This document shows positions 27,704-38,667 of a DNA stretch of 64,000 bases, one piece after another. The position numbers were made by a program, and so were the translations under genes. This DNA is from Holtermannia corniformis (taxonomy: Eukaryota; Basidiomycota; Tremellomycetes; Holtermanniales). The notes under the pieces were generated by a model, which was not told the origin of the DNA, did not search any database, and was given only the letters and a program-made list of their open reading frames with translations. Positions within the stretch are counted from its first letter, which is position 1. Every line of letters begins with the position of its first letter. The stretch lies in assembly GCA_001599935.1 (NCBI GenBank), contig BCIJ01000001.1, positions 1,646,766-1,710,765 on the forward strand, read 5' to 3'.

Positions 27704-30700
27704 ATGGCGTCCCTCGCCACTTCTGTAGACTCGGAATCCGACTCGCCATCGCCCAGTTCGGACCGCGATCGCGATAGACGGGAATCGAGCGGCAGCGCGA
27801 CCTCGTATACCGACGAAGACGCGCCGAGTGACAGTGCCAGGAAAGAGCGCCACAAGCACTCGCCGTCCTCGGGCAGCAGCAAGGGCGAGCAGACACCCAG
27901 GGCCGAGATGCCGCCCGTGTTGAAGATGCCGACGCCGGGCACGAGACGGAGGGAGGGTGGACTGGAGAGGAGTGCGAGTTGGAAGCGGAAGCATGCGAGG
28001 TGAGTGCAATTGCTATGAACTGGCTGTCTGGGCCGTGAATAGAGGACATTGGGGCATCGGGCCATCGTGTTGCTGGAATGATCAGCCGCATACCCCAGGG
28101 CGGCGGCTGTAGTGCAATGATCGGCTTGGTGTCACACCGAGATCGATCAGACTGGACAGACGCACGCTCTCCGACGTGGCGACAGCATCACACTACTACT
28201 TTCGATGAGCGTTGTTCATCTTTAGTGGGATTGGACACAGCCGTGCACGCCATTGACACCTGCCTGAGTGTGTTTGGAGGAGCGTGGCGGTACGTGCGCC
28301 ATGCTTCTCACACATCGAATCAGCAGTTTGTCGTGGCTGTCGCTGGTCGCTCTAAACCCAACTGGCCAGCAAACGCACAGGGCAGGCTCAGACAGTGATC
28401 TTGTCTGCTTCATTGCTCATGGTTTGCATGGACACCAGAATGCTCATGACTGTTGGCGATACCTTGCATTGAGCGCGGGCTGGAATGCCAATAGCTGCCA
28501 CACGGGCCGCTTTAGCAGCTGGGTCGTCATCTTATTCCGCGCTCATAAGCTACGTTGAGCACGGGTTGGATCGCAGATAGTTGATCGGTGGCTAGTGCTT
28601 ACAGCTGGGCGGCTCTTCTGTTCGGCGCTCATCTGCTACGTTGAGTGCAGCTTGGATTAGAAATCGCTGCCCACTGGCAAGCTGCCAGTTCTAGCACATG
28701 CACATGCGATCATGTCTTGCACTCATGCGCAACCTTGAGCGCCAGCGTGATCGCAGATATGTGCTGGGCGGCCAGCTCTGCCAGCTATCATGAATCTCTT
28801 GGCCAGAGCTCATTGGCTTTATACGCTTTATCAGCAGTGACCACTTCTGCGGTCGCTCGCTCTGGGGATTTACTCGTCGACGTGGGATGGGCGAGTGTGA
28901 TTGACTCGCGCAACCGGGAACGTGTAGAGCTACCAGGCCCAGGAAGTGGCTTGTACGCGCTGAGATAGATGAGCGTGTGTGTTTGCACCCGCATGATCTG
29001 TCGAGACTACGAGTCGTCTCTCGAAGCGTAGCTTTACGCTGTTCTCTTTCCCGTCAGTGTGCTCGCCAAAGACACCTGACTCGAGTGACCTGTACAGCTG
29101 TACTTGCTTAGATTAGCGGCGACGTTAATGAAGGGCAGCTACGGTGCCGGTCACGCAGCCAGAGGTAGTGGGGCGGGAAGTGACCGTTGGTGGGCCTGCT
29201 GCGCTGCTGCGAGGACGACTGTCCATAGAGTCGTTACTCTCAGCAGGCGTCATCGGCTGAACCCACAATGTTGAGTGGCCAGCACGCGCTGTCAACCACC
29301 ACCGATGTCCCCATCACCAACGCGTCACTGCTGGCATTCAGGATCACTGCTGAGGCTCATCAGCTGTGAGAGCTGTTGCTCGTCTTGGTATGGGATCCTT
29401 ATCTTGGGCGTGGCAGCCGGAACCCGTCGCCTTGGCACGCCCAGCTGTGATAGCTACCACGTTGCTGAGTCGAGCGCTCTGCGCATCTGCAGCAGCCGCG
29501 ACTCGACAGGGTTTGTTTCAGCACGCTGCAGGTCCGCGCGCGGTTACAGTTCGCCGCATGGCGTCCTTTGAGCTCGCACTGTCCTTTCGCCCGCGCGCTA
29601 CCCCTTTGTATCACGTCATGGTACGGCCGCCCGCCCCGGTCGCTCGCGGCCGCGGCACACGCCTGACAGCAACCATAATGCACGCCGCAGCCCCTGCCGC
29701 CGGCATCTCGCTCACATTTTGATGACTCGACGGAAGCTGACGATGCCTCATCGCCGTATTCGTAGCCTCGACACACCACCGACTCTACCTTCTACGCATT
29801 CACCATATTTCCCGCCGCTCGCTTCACTCCGCCTCTCTGATCCGCAAGTGGCCTCATCCTCATCTCCCGACCCGCATCGCACCATCCGCGCCCATGGCCC
29901 GAGTGAGCGCCGTCAAGAAAAGTCGCCGGAATCGATTAGATCCTCTTCAAGCGGGTGCTACATCTCTGCCGCGAAATCACCACCAGCCCTGTACCCTGCT
30001 GGCGCTCTCAGTCCGAAATACTCTTCCCCGCCGACTCTGCTCCCGTCGTCTGCGTCGACGTCGAGCTCGATCTCATCAACGTCGTCGTTTCAGACGCCGC
30101 CGGACGTGTATGACCCGAACAAGTGGGCTGCCGCGCCCGGTCTCGCGCACCGCTCAGGCTCGTTTGGGACGGCGACGGCCGCACCCGACGTGCAGGTCGG
30201 CGAGGACGTCGAAGAGGTCATCAAGGGTGAAGAGGGCCGGATCGCTGTGCACACGAGAAAGGACAGCTACGAGGTCCGCGCGAGTCTGCCGGGGTTTGAG
30301 TGAGTCGCGCTGGGGGTTCTGTACCAGAGCTGACGGACCGCGCAGACACGAGAATATCACCGTGTCGACAAAGCAGGCGCGCACACTGCACATTATGGCT
30401 GATAACTGGGACTGCGGCGATCATGCCCAGTGGGATATCAAGCTGGGCGATGATGCGCAAATGTCGGCCATTAGGGCTATTTTCAAGGGCGACTATCTCA
30501 ACGTGACAAGTGAGTGTTGGCAATGTGCATGTAGGGACACGGCCGCTGATCTTGCCCAGTCCCGCGCCGCACCTCTGGTCCCCGTTCAGCATCGCGTGCG
30601 AGCCACAGCAGTGGCAAGAGCGAGCGTGATCGCCTGGCCGACGGTCAGCGCAAAGAGCGCGAACTCGAGCTCGCCGCCCAGTCGCAACAGCGCGATACCG

Positions 30701-30846
30701 CTTCCTGGGCCGCCATCTGCGCTCGTGCGAAATCTGGCGTCGGGTGGGATCTCGAGCGTGAGAAGCGCGAGATGGAGGCCAAGATGGGCGGCCTGTTTGC
30801 GTGGGGGAAGAGTAAAGACGGCGCGACGGGCGGCGGCGAGCGCTAG
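27704..30846 (+). CDS. HSP20-like (alpha-crystallin domain) protein with disordered N-terminus
   Basis: Exons: 27704-27999, 29766-30299, 30346-30509 and 30560-30846 (426 residues). The core at about residues 255-335 looks like the alpha-crystallin fold used by small heat-shock chaperones: EEGRIAVHTRKDSYEVRASLPGFE, then ENITVSTKQARTLHIMADNW and a final strand IFKGDYLNVTIPRR. The first 230 residues are Ser/Pro-rich and the C-terminus is charged (EREKREMEAKMGG). Basidiomycetes commonly carry such long HSP20-like proteins of unknown role, so a chaperone function is inferred from fold only. Exon 1 is joined to exon 2 across a 1.77-kb giant intron; the phase fits (AG|C = Ser) but no conserved motif spans that junction, so exon 1 could belong to another start. 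Divergent from MMS22. Confidence 0.75.
28000..29765 (+). other. Giant intron 1 of the HSP20-like gene (1,766 bases)
   Basis: Donor GCGAG|GTGAGTGC; acceptor ATTCGTAG with a CTGAC motif about 30 bases upstream. By-eye count: 19 AGCT (about 7 expected) and five CAGCTG. It contains a degenerate tandem repeat (28442-28776) and no recognised coding exon. Confidence 0.7.
28442..28776 (+). repeat. Degenerate ~90-bp tandem repeat inside the giant intron
   Basis: Four decayed units start with GCTCAT-like cores at 28442, 28541, 28627 and 28721 (spacing 99, 86 and 94). Shared pieces include CAGCTGGG, CGCTCAT, GCTACGTTGAG and TTGGATCGCAGATAG. Units 28541 and 28627 are the most alike. Confidence 0.65.
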
Positions 30847-31258
30847 CCCACGACGGACCTTGAACCCGGACTTTGCACGACGAACCCGACGACTACGAGG
30901 CCACCATCATTGTTGATCATACCATTGCACGCCCTCGCCTTGATCCATCCATCCTTTACGGTGCGCACCATGCCATGTTTAAATTTGTATCTACTAGTGC
31001 ACAGTATGTGACTCTCTATATTCCTATCGCGTGTGCTCGTGCGTGCGATCCGGTGTTTGCTGATGGTGACGATCCGTTCAACATACAGGTCGTCGCCGAC
31101 CGAGTTTGCCCCTGAGCAACACTGCGCGCCGTCCGAGCATCCTTCCGCGCCATCAGGGGCACGGCCGAGCGAGAAGCAACTGACAGGGATCACTCACTCA
31201 CTCCGAGTCATCACGGATAGACCGCAAAGAGAGAGCGCAGTGACAGTCGGACCCGTAC
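30847..31258. other. Intergenic region before the CCCH gene
   Basis: 412 bases between two genes on the + strand. No gene or repeat recognised; it must hold the 3' end of the HSP20-like gene and the promoter of the CCCH gene. Confidence 0.5.
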
Positions 31259-34200
31259 ATGGTCGCGAGCAAGCGCAAGAAACGCGCCGCCTGGGGAGAC
31301 CGTCTAGTCGTACGTCCGTGCTCACCTGTACCAACGTCACGGATCTGACATGTTGCCTGTCCGATAGGAGTACTACCAACCACCGGCTTCGGCTCGTATC
31401 GACCTACTGGCCGATTCAGACTCCGGTGACGACAAGACTCTGAAGTGGGCGTTGCCGACTCCACTGTCGCCTACGCCGTCGTCTGTGCTCAGTACCGACA
31501 TCACGATGGGCTACCCCCCGCCGCCGCCGCCGCATCAGCAGACGTACTATCCGCAGCCGCAGGGGTACGCGCCCCAGTACCCACATCCGCGCCATGGCTA
31601 TGATTATGGCCAAGGATATCAACACTATGTCCCGTATGGCCCGTATCCTGCGTATCAGTTCACTGCGGGCGGGGGTGGAGGGGTCGCGACTGGGCTGGCG
31701 CAAACTCCAAAGTCGCCGAACAAAGCCATACCGATCCGACCGCCGCCAGCGTCAGCCCCGCCGAGTCGTGCGACTGCTCCTCGACCGTCAGTGACGGCGC
31801 CGGCTGCTCGATCTCCGCCAACGGCAAGATCTGGCACTGTCTTACCAGCGTCGCCACCAGCACCAGTCGCCAAGCCCGACTCGGCACCTGACCTGCCTAC
31901 AAAGACAGCGCCTGAACCCGCATCAATCCCTTTACCCGACGAACCCGTCGATCCGATCCCATACGAGCCCTTGCAACCGACCAAACCAAGCACCAACACG
32001 ACCTCGGACGAAGCGTCGGATGGTGTGCCGTGGTATCTTCAACCGACGGCCGGTGATGATCAGGAATCCCAGCTTGTTCTCAAGCCCAGAGGACCGTGGG
32101 CCGTGGCCAAGCGCGGACCGGTGACGGAATGGTTGAGCGTAAAGCAGGCTGTCGAGGCGTTTGCGCAGGATCTGATCGCGGACAATGAGTTGTGAGTATC
32201 TGCTGTCGGTCGGACTCTATGCACCAGTGCTAGACCGATAGCTCTGATGCTAGCAACTTCGTCCCATCGGAGCATGGAGTGCCTCTTCGCTCACAGACGC
32301 TGACAAACCCCAGCCTCTCCGCCACAAACGAGCGCCTCGCATCCCAAGTGCAATCCTGGAAGTCTGCGTGCATCCTCGCGCAAGAACAGCGCAACGCTTT
32401 CGAACGCGCCAACCTCGCCTCCCAATCCCAACAATATCATCTGCCCATCGCCACACCTCCACTCGTACAGACGACGCAACCGATCACAGACGCCGATGGC
32501 CTTCCGCGCCCACTGTCGCCCACGAGGCTGCACAACCCAGCCTTTTTCAACACGTTGATCGAGGAACCGAATGTGGGTGTTGCCACAGTCAAGATTAGTC
32601 AGGTCGAGGCCGAGGAGCTGGAGTTGAGGAGGATGGAGGTCAAGAGGTTGGAGATAGAGGTCGAGGAGAGCGAGAAGGCTGTGGCCGAGTTGAGGAGAGA
32701 GCTGGTGGACGCTAGAGGGGCGAGTCGGCAAGAGGCGAGTCGGGACAGGAATGTAGCTGGCGCAGCTACAACGCTGAACCCCTCAGGCAACGACCTATGC
32801 CGCTATCATCCTGCACGCCGATATCACCATGGTCTGTCATCTACTGCCGCGCTTGGACAGTACTGAGCGTACACATGTAGTTTGACTACAGGCACATCAG
32901 GCAGGGCAAAGGTGGCGGTACGTTCTCAACCCTCCGTCCTTTCGCAGGCATGTTTTGACCATAGCAGGCGTCGATACGGCCATCAACATTTCAGCGTCAA
33001 TCTATGAATTGTGCGAAAACGTCTCGCCCGACGGCGAGTGCGCAGACTGCTTCAGCCTGCTCATCTTCATGGACAAGGTTGGTCGCTTTGTCAACTCGCC
33101 GTTTGCAGAGCTTCCGACTGACTTGTACAGACGGCTGTGAGCGCCGAGCTGATCGAGGTTTGTCACTTGACGGACTACGTCTGAGCGCTGGGCTGAGATG
33201 CGCTTGTCGTAGCGCGGAGTCATTTCCGATCGCGCAACGTTTGATGCGTTCTGCGAGGGCATCTCTGATACCCATGGCTTGTTCTTCATCATTGACGTGG
33301 TCGGAGAGAAAGAGACGCTGGCCAAGGTCAAAGGTCGGTGATCGAGCCGGCTGAGTGACCGCTGACACGCAGCGCAGAGCAATTCAAATTCCATGTGCAA
33401 GTATCGGGCTGCATTCTACTCTACCTCGCTACTGCTCAGGTAGATCCCTATCAGCGTAACCAACGGAGAGTACTGACGCTAGTAGATGTCCGACTTTACC
33501 GGATTGCTCAAACTCTACCAGGAAGACGACAAGCTCGACAAGATCTACATCTACGACTTGGCCGAGATTAACGAGATTCCAGACTACCCGATCCCGCCAG
33601 AGAGGCAACATCGCATCAGCATCTTGTTCCCGGAGCAGACGACAGATTTCACCGATGTCGAGGTGCCGCCGACCGCTAGCAAAGGCTTGCTCTTGTCCGA
33701 AGTCCCGGATGATGGTTCGGAACAGCCAACGACATCCAAGAAGAAACGATTGGAATCGCCGCCGCATGCGCACAAATACGTTCCACCGGCCAAGCGCAAA
33801 CAGCTGGATCACTCGAATTGCGTTCGTGATCGGGAAGACAGGTCTTGGCGCAGGAAGCGCGCTGACACCGAGGTCACGCCACCGCCAAAAGTGCGCCCGA
33901 GCTATGTCAGGCCAAGGGCGCAGAACGAGACGTCGTCTGAGCGCTCTGCCGGCTCTGCGAGTCCGAAGTGGGCGTTTACGCAGACAGCGCCTAGCCAAAC
34001 GGGGAAGCTGCAGACTGCTGATAAGCCCGAGCCCGATCTTGTCGATCCGCCTGTTGAAGATTTGACGCCACGCAAGAAGAGTGTAAAGATTGAGCTACCT
34101 GCAAAGCAGACCGAGGCGGCGCCGGTACCGGTACAAAGTGCAGCTGGGCCATACCAGCACGTCTCGGCGAGTCAACCGGCTCAGTCACTGCCGCTTGAAG

Positions 34201-35765
34201 CGGTACCGGAACAACCGGCACAGTTGGTTTCTTCCTCGAAGCTGTTTCAACCGGTCCAAGAAAGCTATCAGCAGCCTCAGCAGCAGCAACAGCAGCAACC
34301 CCAACAGCAGCAGCAGCAACAACAACAACAACAACAACCGTACGATGCTCAGCCCACCCCTTTGACAGCCGGCCTTCATGTCCATCCTTCACGCCAGCAC
34401 ATGGTCGATTATGGACAGGCCGGTGCTGTAGCGCCCGTCGCCACTCAGACGAAAGCGTCACCGCCTGCGTTTACATTTACTCAGCCGCAAGCACCGCCGA
34501 CGTTTGCTGCAACTCCACAAGCGCCTCAGTGGGCACCGCCGCCTCCCGCACCAGTGTATCAAGATCAACAACCTGGGAACGCGCGGTTGCAGCCCGTGTA
34601 CCACACTTCGCTTCCCGCGCGGCCTGTACCACAGAGCTTTGTGGCCGCTCAGCCGGCGTATCACCAGCCAGCGCCCGCTCATGCGCCCGTGATGCACAGC
34701 CAGGCTGCTCCGCAGACGGTCGGGAACACGAACGGCATCTACTTACCGCCGGCACCGCCGTTCCACCCGTCACAGGCGGTTTATGCGCCTTCACAGCCAA
34801 CACCGCCTCCGATCCGGTTTCAGCTGCCGTATCCTGCTCCCCCGCCGCCTCAGACGTTCACCTTTTCGATGCCTCACGGCCAAGGCTTTGCACCACCCCA
34901 TCACCTTATGAACGGTCCACTACCATCATTGCTCCCAACCCAGCCGATGCAGCCTCCGATCCCCCCTTTGCGCGCGCGCATCGTAGAACTGCACGACAAA
35001 GGCGACGAACAGACGGCGCTCGAGGTGCAGTTCCGACCCGACGAGGATATTGACGGGAGCGAGCACTCGAGTCCAGACTTGCCATCGCGTCACGTCTCGG
35101 GGCTGTCACGACACGTCAAGTCGACGAAGCTTCCACCGTCTGCCACTCAGTCGTCCGTTCGGATCAAACCTGAGCCGAGTTCGGTGACAGCGTCGTCTCT
35201 GTCGTCTCATGAGCCGAATGCAAGTCAAGGTGCAAACTTGTGGCAACGTGCGAACGGGTCCCAGCAAGATCATTTCATGGCTCAAGCGCCGAACCAAGCA
35301 CCACAAGCGCACGAGCAGCGAGCTATCAACGGGGATCGTCGGGGTGTGGTGAGGCATACCTCGGACAAAGCTGCTTACGATGTGCGTTCTGTTGTGAATT
35401 CCATAACAGGCCCTTGCTGACACTTGCAGTACATCCGCTCGCTGCACCCTCGGCCGTGCCATCGATGGTACCTCTCTGGCGAGTGTCGGAATCGGTCGTG
35501 CACGCACGGTCACGAGTACCAATTGGATGACTTTGCGTATCGTGCACTAGTCAGACTCGCAAAGGAGATGGTGTGTCCAGAGCTGGCGAATGGCAGGTGT
35601 AAGTCGGCGACAAGGATCTAGACTACACTAACAATAGCAGGCCAGCGATCCGAATGGGAGTGCATCTACGGCCACCGGTGCCCTCATGGCCATTTCTGCA
35701 AGTGGGGCAATGAGTGCTGGTTCGCTGGCATCCCGATGACGCACCCTCCTCCACCGTCTGTATAG
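31259..35765 (+). CDS. Coiled-coil / DUF7923-like / CCCH zinc-finger protein, Q-rich
   Basis: A 1,301-residue protein in twelve exons: 31259-31309, 31368-32191, 32314-32752, 32787-32831, 32881-32917, 32968-33077, 33131-33157, 33213-33333, 33378-33439, 33486-35381, 35430-35598 and 35641-35765. Order: a basic start, a Pro/Tyr-rich region, a coiled coil (EELELRRMEVKRLEIEVEE), then a fold that fungal annotations call DUF7923 (YAAIILHADITMFDYRHIRQGKGGGVD ... GLFFIIDVVG, split here by small exons), a long Gln/Pro-rich linker with CAG/CAA runs near 34270-34340, and C-terminal CCCH fingers. The first finger is C1214-x8-C1223-x4-C1228-x3-H1232; a second lies in VCPELANGRC...CIYGH and a third Cys/His group follows. 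Such proteins are expected to bind RNA; the target is unknown. The junction at 32752/32787 leaves a 34-base intron, the least certain joint; a donor at 32705 would also keep frame. Confidence 0.85.
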
Positions 35766-36145
35766 AGTGAGCTGGGCTGAGAGTCTGTGCATAAGACAGC
35801 TGTGTGATAGCTCGTAACTCCCCCGTGTATAGAGTCGCTCGACGATGTATAGCATAGTCTGTGACCGTTGTGACTTGGAGTCTGAGCGGTGCGATATGTA
35901 CATGGGCGGTCAGCCTGCCAAGCCAATCGATCTAGGCCGTCCGAGCTCAGCATCGCTCAGTGATGAGCACGAGCAAGGTCGTCTTGAACGTCGAGGAAGC
36001 GATCGCGTGCCACTTTTGAGCCACGGCTCGGTCGCCTCCATTGATCAGTGCAGCATCAGTCGTCTGCAGCAACATCCATCTCGGCCGACGCGCTGTCGCT
36101 GGCCCGCTCCAGGCTGTCAGAGCTCGCACACAGCAGCAGCCGAAC
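35766..36145. other. Region between the CCCH gene and TAF12
   Basis: 380 bases. The stretch 36045-36145 is open and codon-like in more than one frame, so an upstream TAF12 exon is possible, but I could not fix splice sites for it. Confidence 0.4.
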
Positions 36146-38586
36146 ATGGCGCAGCAGTTGCAAGCCCAGCAGGTCATGCTGGCGAGGATCCAGGCTCAGC
36201 AGGCTCAGCAAGCCCAACAGGCTCAGCTGCAGGCCGTCGGGGGCGCTCAGGGGACACCGGTACGTGCTCATCGGGGATGCTCATGGCGAGCGACGTCGCT
36301 AGGTCGGTGCTGACGCTCGCCCTCCTCCCTTTCGCAAACCCTGCTCGCTCGGCGCCCGATCTCGACAGAACTATCAGATGCAACACGCTCAGGTCCAGCA
36401 GCAGCAACAGCACCACCAGCAGCAGATTGCAAACATTCTGCAGATGCAGCAGCAGCAGCAGCATCAGCAACGACAGGCTGCACAGGCCGCGATGCAGGGA
36501 TCGCCCAATCCGAATCAGCAGCAACCGGGTCCGACCCCGCAGCAGAACCTCCAGGCGGCCATGTTCGCGGCTCAGGCTCAGCGGCAGCAGGCCATGGCCC
36601 CGGACGGGCAGCAACAGCAGCAGCAACAGCAGCAACAGGCTCCAAACGGGGTAAAATCCGGCGGAATGCGGTTCGACAGTATCTTGACCAACCTGCCGCA
36701 ATTCCTTGTCATGATGGAAAAGGGCCAGCTGAGTGAGGTTCAGATGCAGCAGGTATGTCGTACGGTAAGGCTTTGGTGACGATCCGTGGTGACGAGTGAT
36801 CACTGCAGCTACGTACGATTATGGCAACACCGGCAGCACAAGCCCATCTCAAAGCCAACGCAACCCAGCAGCAGCTGCAACAGCAACAGCAGCTGGCCCA
36901 ACAAGCAGCCATGGCAGCTCGACCGCCTAATGCTCCAACCAACGGATTGACGCCGCAGCAGGCCCAAGCACAGATGGCTCAGTTTCAAGCGACAGCAGCG
37001 GCCCAGCAACGACAAGCACAAGCCCAGGCTCAAACTCAGGCGGCACCATCACCTCGTCCGCTTCCGCAACAGCAACCTAACAACAACCAGCTACAACATC
37101 AGAAGGCTCTGCAGCAAATTACCAACCTCGATCCGTTACGACGTGCAGAAATCTTTGCAAAGGTATGGAACGTGACACATAGCTTTGCATGTGACTCACA
37201 CCGTGCAGAACCCGCCATTGAAGGCACTGTGGGAGAAGCATGCAGCGACCAACAATCCAGCTGCTATTCAAGCACACTACAATGCTCTGGCTGCGCGGAG
37301 ACAGCAGCTAGCGGCCATGGGTAATCAAGGCGTCAACGGATCAGTACCCTCACCGCAACCAGCTCATCCGGGGCTCCCTAATCACATCAGCAATGATGGC
37401 CGTGTCGGGTCACCGGCATTGCCTAATCTGCAGATCCCAGCGGGCAGGCAACGGAATCCACAACAGCCGCAACCTCAGCAGCACATACCGCAACAGCAAA
37501 CCCAGCTACATCAGCAGCAAAAGCCTATGCCACCGACAGCACAACAGCAGCAGATGATGGTACGAGCCGCCGCCGTCGCCCAGGCTCAAGCCCAAGCCGC
37601 CATGGCGGCCGTGGCTGCGAATGGTGGGGCAACTCCCAACGTTGCGCAGACGCAAATGGCCCAGGCGCGCTTGCAACAGATGGGCATGCATCAGAACGGC
37701 GCTGCACCCCTCAATGTCGCCCAGCGGATCGGCCAGTTGCAGGCGCAATCCTCCGGCGCGCGTGCCGCGTCCAGCTCGCCTCGTCCGGGCGCAGCCTTGC
37801 CTGTTCCGCATGGTATGCAGCAAGGATCCATGGCGCCCACCGGTTTCGCTGGGGTCTCGTCGTTCTTCAACATGACGTACAACCCTACAGTGGACAGCGA
37901 GGCGGCGCTCCAGGAGCTTTTGACGACACCCTCCAAATGGCCCAACTCTCGTGGGGCTCGACCAACACTGTCACTCGGTCTGGCTTCGGGATCCGTCCTG
38001 GGCACGGCGCCGCTCGAGAAGATGGCGCCTGATATACTGGCGCTCAACGAGTCGCTGGCAGGGATCGGAAGGGCTCGTGGGCCCGATGGCGAACTGCTCG
38101 ATGTGCAGGAGCAAGAGATCGTCGGCCGCGGCATGCCCGGCGGCAAGAAGCGAAAGATCAAGGAACTCGCGCACGAGGTCGACAAGAGCTTGACGCTCAG
38201 TCACGGAGTGGAAGAGTTTTGTCTCGAATTGGCCGACGAGTTCATCGAGGCCGTTGCCGACGTTAGCTGTAAACTGGCAAAGCGTCGAGGAGGCAACAGG
38301 CTCGAAGTCAAGGATATCCAATTACACCTGGGTCAGTCTGGTATCGTCAACGCACACGTCAGCTGATTGAAAAACAGAGCGTAACATCGGCGTTGTCATT
38401 CCCGGGTTTGCGTCCGACTCGATCCGACTCGACCAAGTCCACCTGTCGCGCAAGACGAACACCAATTCCAGACATCAGCAGCGGCTTCGAGCCGTCGCCG
38501 ACGCAAAGCTGGCTCGCGCCAAAGAACTCGCAGCCGAGCGCGACAAACCCGCATCTGCCGCAGGCGCAACCGCTGCCGAAGCTTAG
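36146..38586 (+). CDS. TAF12: TAF12, histone-fold subunit of TFIID and SAGA
   Basis: TAF12 pairs with TAF4 or ADA1 through an H2B-like histone fold and helps RNA polymerase II initiation. Exons: 36146-36259, 36369-36752, 36809-37162, 37209-38331 and 38378-38586 (727 residues). The fold is at about residues 595-685: KRKIKELAHEVDKSLTLSHG, VEEFCLELADEFIEAVADV, SCKLAKRRGGNRLEVKDIQ and LHLERNIGVVIPGF. Everything before it is very Gln/Ala/Pro-rich with CAG repeats, as in other fungal TAF12 proteins. Two short helical pieces interrupt the low-complexity part (RFDSILTNLPQFLVMMEKG and NPPLKALWEKHAATNNPAA). The start is the first ATG of the clear frame; an upstream exon cannot be excluded. It faces the glucanase gene, with 81 bases between stops. 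Confidence 0.93.
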
Positions 38587-38667
38587 GCTCACAACACTCT
38601 GCATTTATCTTTGTTCACCCACTTGTATCGCATGTCTTCAATGTTGTATGCATGTCCAATATGGTCA

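Noticed and set aside
29894..30916. 340-codon + frame overlapping the HSP20-like exons in another phase
   Set aside because: Arg/Pro-rich, crosses introns of the real gene, and lacks any domain.
34185..34461. Leu- or Val-rich antisense frames opposite the CAG/CAA run of the CCCH gene
   Set aside because: Produced by the trinucleotide repeat; no start context or conserved motif.
36041..36313. Alternative upstream start frames for TAF12
   Set aside because: Two frames look codon-like but neither has an ATG with usable splice sites; left as an uncertain region.
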